Source: Oscillibacter sp. (GTDB taxonomy: Bacteria > Bacillota > Clostridia > Oscillospirales > Oscillospiraceae). Taken from it: a stretch of 64,000 bases of DNA. The DNA lies in assembly GCA_022652655.1 (NCBI GenBank), contig JALCRQ010000001.1, positions 160,920-224,919 on the forward strand. Direction: 5' to 3'. Under the pieces are notes generated by a model. The model worked only from the letters and a program-made list of their open reading frames with translations, had not been told where the DNA came from and searched no databases. The translations under genes were made by a program, and so were the position numbers. Each line of letters starts with the position of its first letter. The stretch's first letter is position 1. Positions 15,001 to 21,000 of the stretch are shown here, in pieces.

Positions 15001-18000
15001 ACTTCCGGCGGTTTGGCCACAAACTACGCCCTGACGGCTTCCGGCAAGCTGGCCTATACGAAGACCGACACCTGGTACAATCTCAGTGATTATCTGGTGG
15101 TCAGCACCGGCGACGGCACAGAGGGTTCGCCGATCACCAAGTACTACCTGCTGCCCAACGGCCAGATGCTGCAGACGGATGACGCGGGCCGGATTCTCAA
15201 CGTCTCTTATGTCACCGGCACCACTACCCAGACCTGCGAGCTCAACGGCCTGCTCTTTAACTTCACCGGCACGGGTACAGACAGAAAGCTGGACTCCGTG
15301 ACCTTCCTGACCGACGGAGCGGCGACGGAGGCCGAGGGCTACCGTCAGAAGCTGACCTTCAACGCGGACGGCACCCTGACCATGAACATCGGCGGCGTCG
15401 GCGGGACGATCTATCTCACCCGCGTGCCCGGCAGTCTGGCCTGGATTCTGCCCGACGGCTCCCGAATCTATGTCAAGAGCGCCTTCCTGCGCACGAATAC
15501 AGCAACCGGCGAAATCAGCGAAGTGACCGGCTGGACGCTCAAGACGGAGGAGGATGGCAGCTATTGGCTGGTGCTGGAGAATCTGGATCTTGCGAACCGC
15601 ACCGTGTACCACGTGGTGCGTCTGTCCGCCGACGGCACACTTCAGGAGAAGTCTGTCTATACGCTGGACAAAAAGATCGATGCCCGGGAGATCACAGCGC
15701 TGACAGACATCGCTCAGAGCGCCGCAGATGCCCAGACCGCCGGCGATACCGTGATGAACGGCCTGACGGACACCACAGAGGGCTCCACCAAGACGTTGAC
15801 CATCGCCAACGACAGCACGCCGGCGAGCCTTGCAAATGATGTGCTGGCCAAACTGAAGCCCGTCCTGACGGCCGACTGGAACGTGTCTGTCACCGTGACC
15901 TACACGACGAAGGTCGTGACAACACTGGATAATCCGGCAACTACTGACGTGGATGAATCCAGCTCCAAGACTGTGGTCGACGGCATCACCGTCGCGGCAT
16001 CGGCAACGGAGGCAAACGGCGGCGGCCTGTTCTCTGACCCGGAGACTATCAACTTTGCAGCCCAGACGTTTGCGGGCTCCGACACCTATGCGGTGCCCGA
16101 TTCTCTGAGCGCTACCGTGGATCGGGATGATCAAAACAAGCCCATCCCCGGGACCAAGACGCGGGATACGGTAAACGGCGTCTCGTTTGGTGTGAATACA
16201 CTGGGCGAACGTAAGGGCGCCGTATTGGCGGCCTACGACGAAGCCGACAATACCATCGTCACCGGCCTGTCCTCCGTCCGGAACGGCTCCTACACCTTCG
16301 CACTTGAAAAGATCGGCACTTATTACCAGGTTGCGTCCCCCACCGATACGGAATATGAGGGCTGGAACAAATGGCAGAAGGCCCGGTACGGCGAGGTGGC
16401 CGATGTCTACTTTACGCTGGGCAAAACCGACAAGACCGTCACTGTCACCGGTGACGATCCCAGCACGACGGAAGTGACGGAGACCAGTTACGAAACCACC
16501 GTGCAGGTGGATGCCATCTCCGCCAGCCAGCTGGTGGCCGGGATTTCTGATACGCCCAGCTCAATCACCACCACGACCGAAGGGGAAACCACCACCGACA
16601 CCGTGAACTACAACAGCGGCTATGTGATTGTCACCGGCGGCATCCTCTTCCTGGATCCGGCGAACGTCACCAAGGCGGTTCTGGATGCTCCCACCCCGGC
16701 GGACGGCATCTACTATCTGACCGACAAGGCTGTGGCCGTCACGCCGCAAAACAAGCTCATCCCCATCGACATCGTGTATGCCGGCGCGGATCAGGACATC
16801 AACAACGCCACCATGGTCTACTCGCCCAATATGACCCAGGCTCTGGACGGGAACGGCGATCCGGTTTACTCGGAGGCCCTCTACCGGTATAAACCCACCG
16901 ACCACCAATCTTCTGAGATCACGACCTATTGGCGCAGCGAGGACGGAACCGTCTCTGCGACGGAGTCCAGCCCGTCAGGTTCAGGCTGGACGAAGGTCAA
17001 TTTCTACTCCACCGGCGAGGGCGATCCTGTCTACGACAAGATTCTGACGCAGCTCAAGGAGAAGGATGGCAGCCATCAAACCACGTACCAGGATTCTCTC
17101 ACGATGGCGCTGAAAGAGGAGGACAGAGTTGTCGGCTTCGAGACCACGAGGGTTAACGCCGTCCAGTACAACACCTCCAGCCTGCCCGTCTACGTCAGCC
17201 GCCGGCAGAAGCAGAAAGGTACCGGTTACGATACGCAGTACTGCTACACGGATAGAAACGGCGCAGAGATTTGGGATAATACGAGCTTTGCGGAATACCA
17301 GAAAAATCCGCAGAGTCTGCAGATTCGGATTTGGATTCACGGAATCTACGATCCCGTGTACGAGTATCTCCCGGGCACTGTGCTCATCCGGCCCACCGAC
17401 AGCGGCACGGCCATGAACGTTTCCTATTCCGATGCCACCGCCTTCACAGTGCCCACCGGCATGTACGACAATCTTCACTTCGGTTCCGGAGAGGGCAAGA
17501 CGCACGTCACCACCGCCAGCGGCAACGCTGCGGTGCTGTCCGTCAGCCAGTATGTCCGGATGCTGACGGAGGACGCCGTCTTCAATCCGGGCACCGATGC
17601 GGAGCTCCGTCTGGAAAAGGGCACGCTGCTGTATCTGGACACTGGCTACCATGCGGTGCGGATCTGCACACCGGATAAGTCCCTGCGGCTCTATGAGCAG
17701 GGCTCCTATCTGGGCAAGACTGCCGCCATCACCACGACCGACGGAGAGGGCGGTACTACCACCACCGCCGTGCCGGACGAGATCTATACCGAATACGGCG
17801 ACGGCTATATCCACTTCTCCGCTGGAGCGGAACAGATGTTCAACGAACTCGCCACGGGCATCTATATGACCTACCGCGGCGAGGGGGATCCCAACATCAG
17901 CCTGCTGTCTCTCAATACGGCCGGCCCCGCCAGTTTCTACTTTAAGAGCGACTACTTCTGCCTGAAAAAGTCCGGGGAGTCCAGCGAACTGGTGCAGCTC

Positions 18001-21000
18001 ATCGCCCAAACCAAGAATACGGACGGCACCTGGCGAACCTTTGAGCAGGATGCGGATGCAGCTAAATTTGACCTCTCCAGCACGTATGCCGGCACCTTTA
18101 AGAAAGCGTGGCTGTGCAAGGTTTACGAGGCCGACAGCAGCGCCGCGGCCCTCTATATCCTGGAGCTGCAGGCAAGCGAAACCGACACGAACGCCACCAT
18201 TGTCGTCCTCCTGCCCGACGGCACCTGGTATGATTCCAAGGGCGGCGCCGGCGTATTGAAGACGGCCAGCATGCCGCAGACTGACGACTATACCGGCGCT
18301 ACCAGCATCGATCTCAACTCCGTGCAGGGCGAGCCGGTGGAGCTCAGTTTTGAGGGAGCCAACACCGTTCTCACCGACGCGGCGGACAGCGACGGCGTCA
18401 ACATCAAATCCAACAACGTGACCATCGTATCCAAGGACGGACAGATCTTCTCCAAGGACAATCCGATGGTCATCGCCCCGGAGACCGGCGATCAGGTGAA
18501 CCTCCAGCTGGTGGCGCAGAAGAACACCGACGGAACCTATTCCGGCGACTACGCCGGCAAGGCCTACGTCACCACCGTTACCGGCCAGGCGGACGCCGAC
18601 AAGGTCACCAAGAACGTCAACCTCCACGATACCACCATCGCCACCGACAAGGGGCTGCTGGATCTCACCACCGCCGCCGGCAGCATCATCGCGAAGGACG
18701 CGGTGAACATCAAGGGCGGCGCGGCGCTGAACATCACCACCGGCACCGGCAGCGTGACCCTGGGCGACCGGGACAACGCGTCCGGCGACCACACGGTGAA
18801 TGTGGACGGCAGCCTGAACATTGCCACCGGCACCGGCAGCGTGAATTTGAGCGATGTGGACGCCGCCAAGGGCAGCACCGTCGCCGTTACCGCCGGCACC
18901 ACGGCGGGCTCTGCCGGAAACGACGTCACCGTGGATCGCGTGAACGTGGACGGAATCTTTAAGATCACCACCTCCGGCGGCAGCCTCCTCCGAAAGGACG
19001 GGGACTCCCTCTTTACCGTGGGCGCCGACGCGGACGAGGCGGGCAGCTTCCTCAGCATCGGCGGCGATATCGGCACGGCTGCAAATCCCTTCCGGATCAA
19101 CATCCTGCCGGATACCGCAGGCAAGACCCAGGTGCTGGGCATCACCAAGGTCGTCAACACCTTCCTGACCCAGGTCACCTCCATCCCCACGGACACCGAC
19201 CTGCCGCATACCGGCAGGGAAGAGGGCGCGGCGGAGGATACCACCCACGACGAGGCCATCGGCGACATGAGCACATCCGACAAGCCGGTGGACGTCACAC
19301 TCAGCAGCGAGCCTCAGGCCATCGCAGCCCAGCTCGTCTCCGGCTATGCCGGCGGACGGGTGACGCGCCAGGCGCTTCTGGGCCTGGTCACCGCCGGCGC
19401 GTTTACCGGCGCACAGGTTAAATCCACGCTGGGCGTCACCGATCAGCAGATCACCGCCAAGGCCGGCGAGCTGAAGACGGCCGGAACGGCGGAGGAGCTT
19501 ACGGCGCTGGCTGCAAAGCTGAACCTGAGCGTGACCCCGCTGGAAGCCAAGCTGGATCTCAGCGTGCTGGACGCATCCACCGACGGCATGGACACTGCGG
19601 CGCTGGAAGCGCACAACGAGGCGGTGGCGGCGCTCCGGGCAGCACTCAGTGAAAAACTGGGCGCAGCCTATTCCGAGACCATGACCCCCGCTTCGCTCCG
19701 GCAGGCGTATGAGACCTACTACACGGGCAAGCTCACCGCATACCGCACCGCCGTGGCGGAGGCCTATACCCAGGGCCTCACCGGCCGGTTTGCAAAGACG
19801 GACGCCCTGCGTGCGGACGATCTGGCGTGGATTCTGGATTCCGGCATCACAGACGCTGACGCGGGCCTCACGGCTTTGCTCACCGCCGCCATCGCCGCCC
19901 GGAAGAACACGGCGGAGCAAAAGACCGACGGAGAGGGCAATCCACTCTATCTGGACACCGTTACCGGCGCGGAGACTACCAGCGCAACCACGATTCAGGA
20001 CGGAAGCCCCGTCGACAACACCCCCGTCTACAAGACGGTTCCCGTTCTCTCCGATACGGACGATCTCTTCCCGCTTTACTGGCAGTCCCTCAGCAGCGTC
20101 CAGAAGCAGGAACTGATGGCGCAGGCCTGGGCCAAGGTGGACGGCGAGCACTATCCCGCCCCCGCTGACGACGACACCCAGCCGCCCCGGGAGCTGACGC
20201 TCCATATCGGCACCAGCACCGGCGACAGCTATATCCTGAACATCGGAGACATTACCGTCACCCAGGACAGCGGCGTATTCAGCGCTGGCGAGGTGGCCTC
20301 CACCCACGGCGACGTGACCGTGATCAACACCAGCGGCTCCATCGCGGGTGTGGAAGACAAGGCCGCGGACTATACGGGCGCGGACACCGAATCCAACATC
20401 TACGGCGAGAACCTCACGCTGAAAGCCGAAAACGGGCTCATCAGCCACGTCAGGACCGAGCAGAAGTCCTGGCCCAGGACCACCATCGCCAACATCGGCA
20501 AGGAGCTGATGAATAAGACCTACGCGGAGATCACGGCGGCAAACGGCAGCTGGCAGCTGAAGCGCGCCGCAGACGGCACACTGGCCATGATCTTCAAGGT
20601 GGACTTCACGGCGGTGCGGGATCTGAGCCGCACCATCGCCACCCACCTGACGGCCGCGGCCTCCGGCGACATCGAGCTTGCGGAGGTCACCGGCGATCTG
20701 GGCGTGGACAGCGTCACAAGCGTCAACGGCACCGTTGCGCTCAGCGCACCCGGCAGTATTCTGGATGCGTCCGCCGGCGACGCGGTCAACGTGTCCGCCG
20801 GAAAGGACGCCAGCCTCACCGCCGGCGGCACCGTCGGCACCAGCCAGGATTACCTGGACGTCCAGGTGGGGAACACCCTTACCGCGGACGCACAGGGCGA
20901 CATCAGCCTGAACGCCGTGGGCAGCCTCACCGCTGTTACCGAAAGCGCCAACGGCCAGGTCAACGCGGACGCCCTGACGGACGGCGCGAACCTCACCCTC

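Noticed and set aside
12091..16134. A 1,347-codon minus-strand open frame
   Set aside because: Shadow of the same adhesin gene, without domain or ribosome site.
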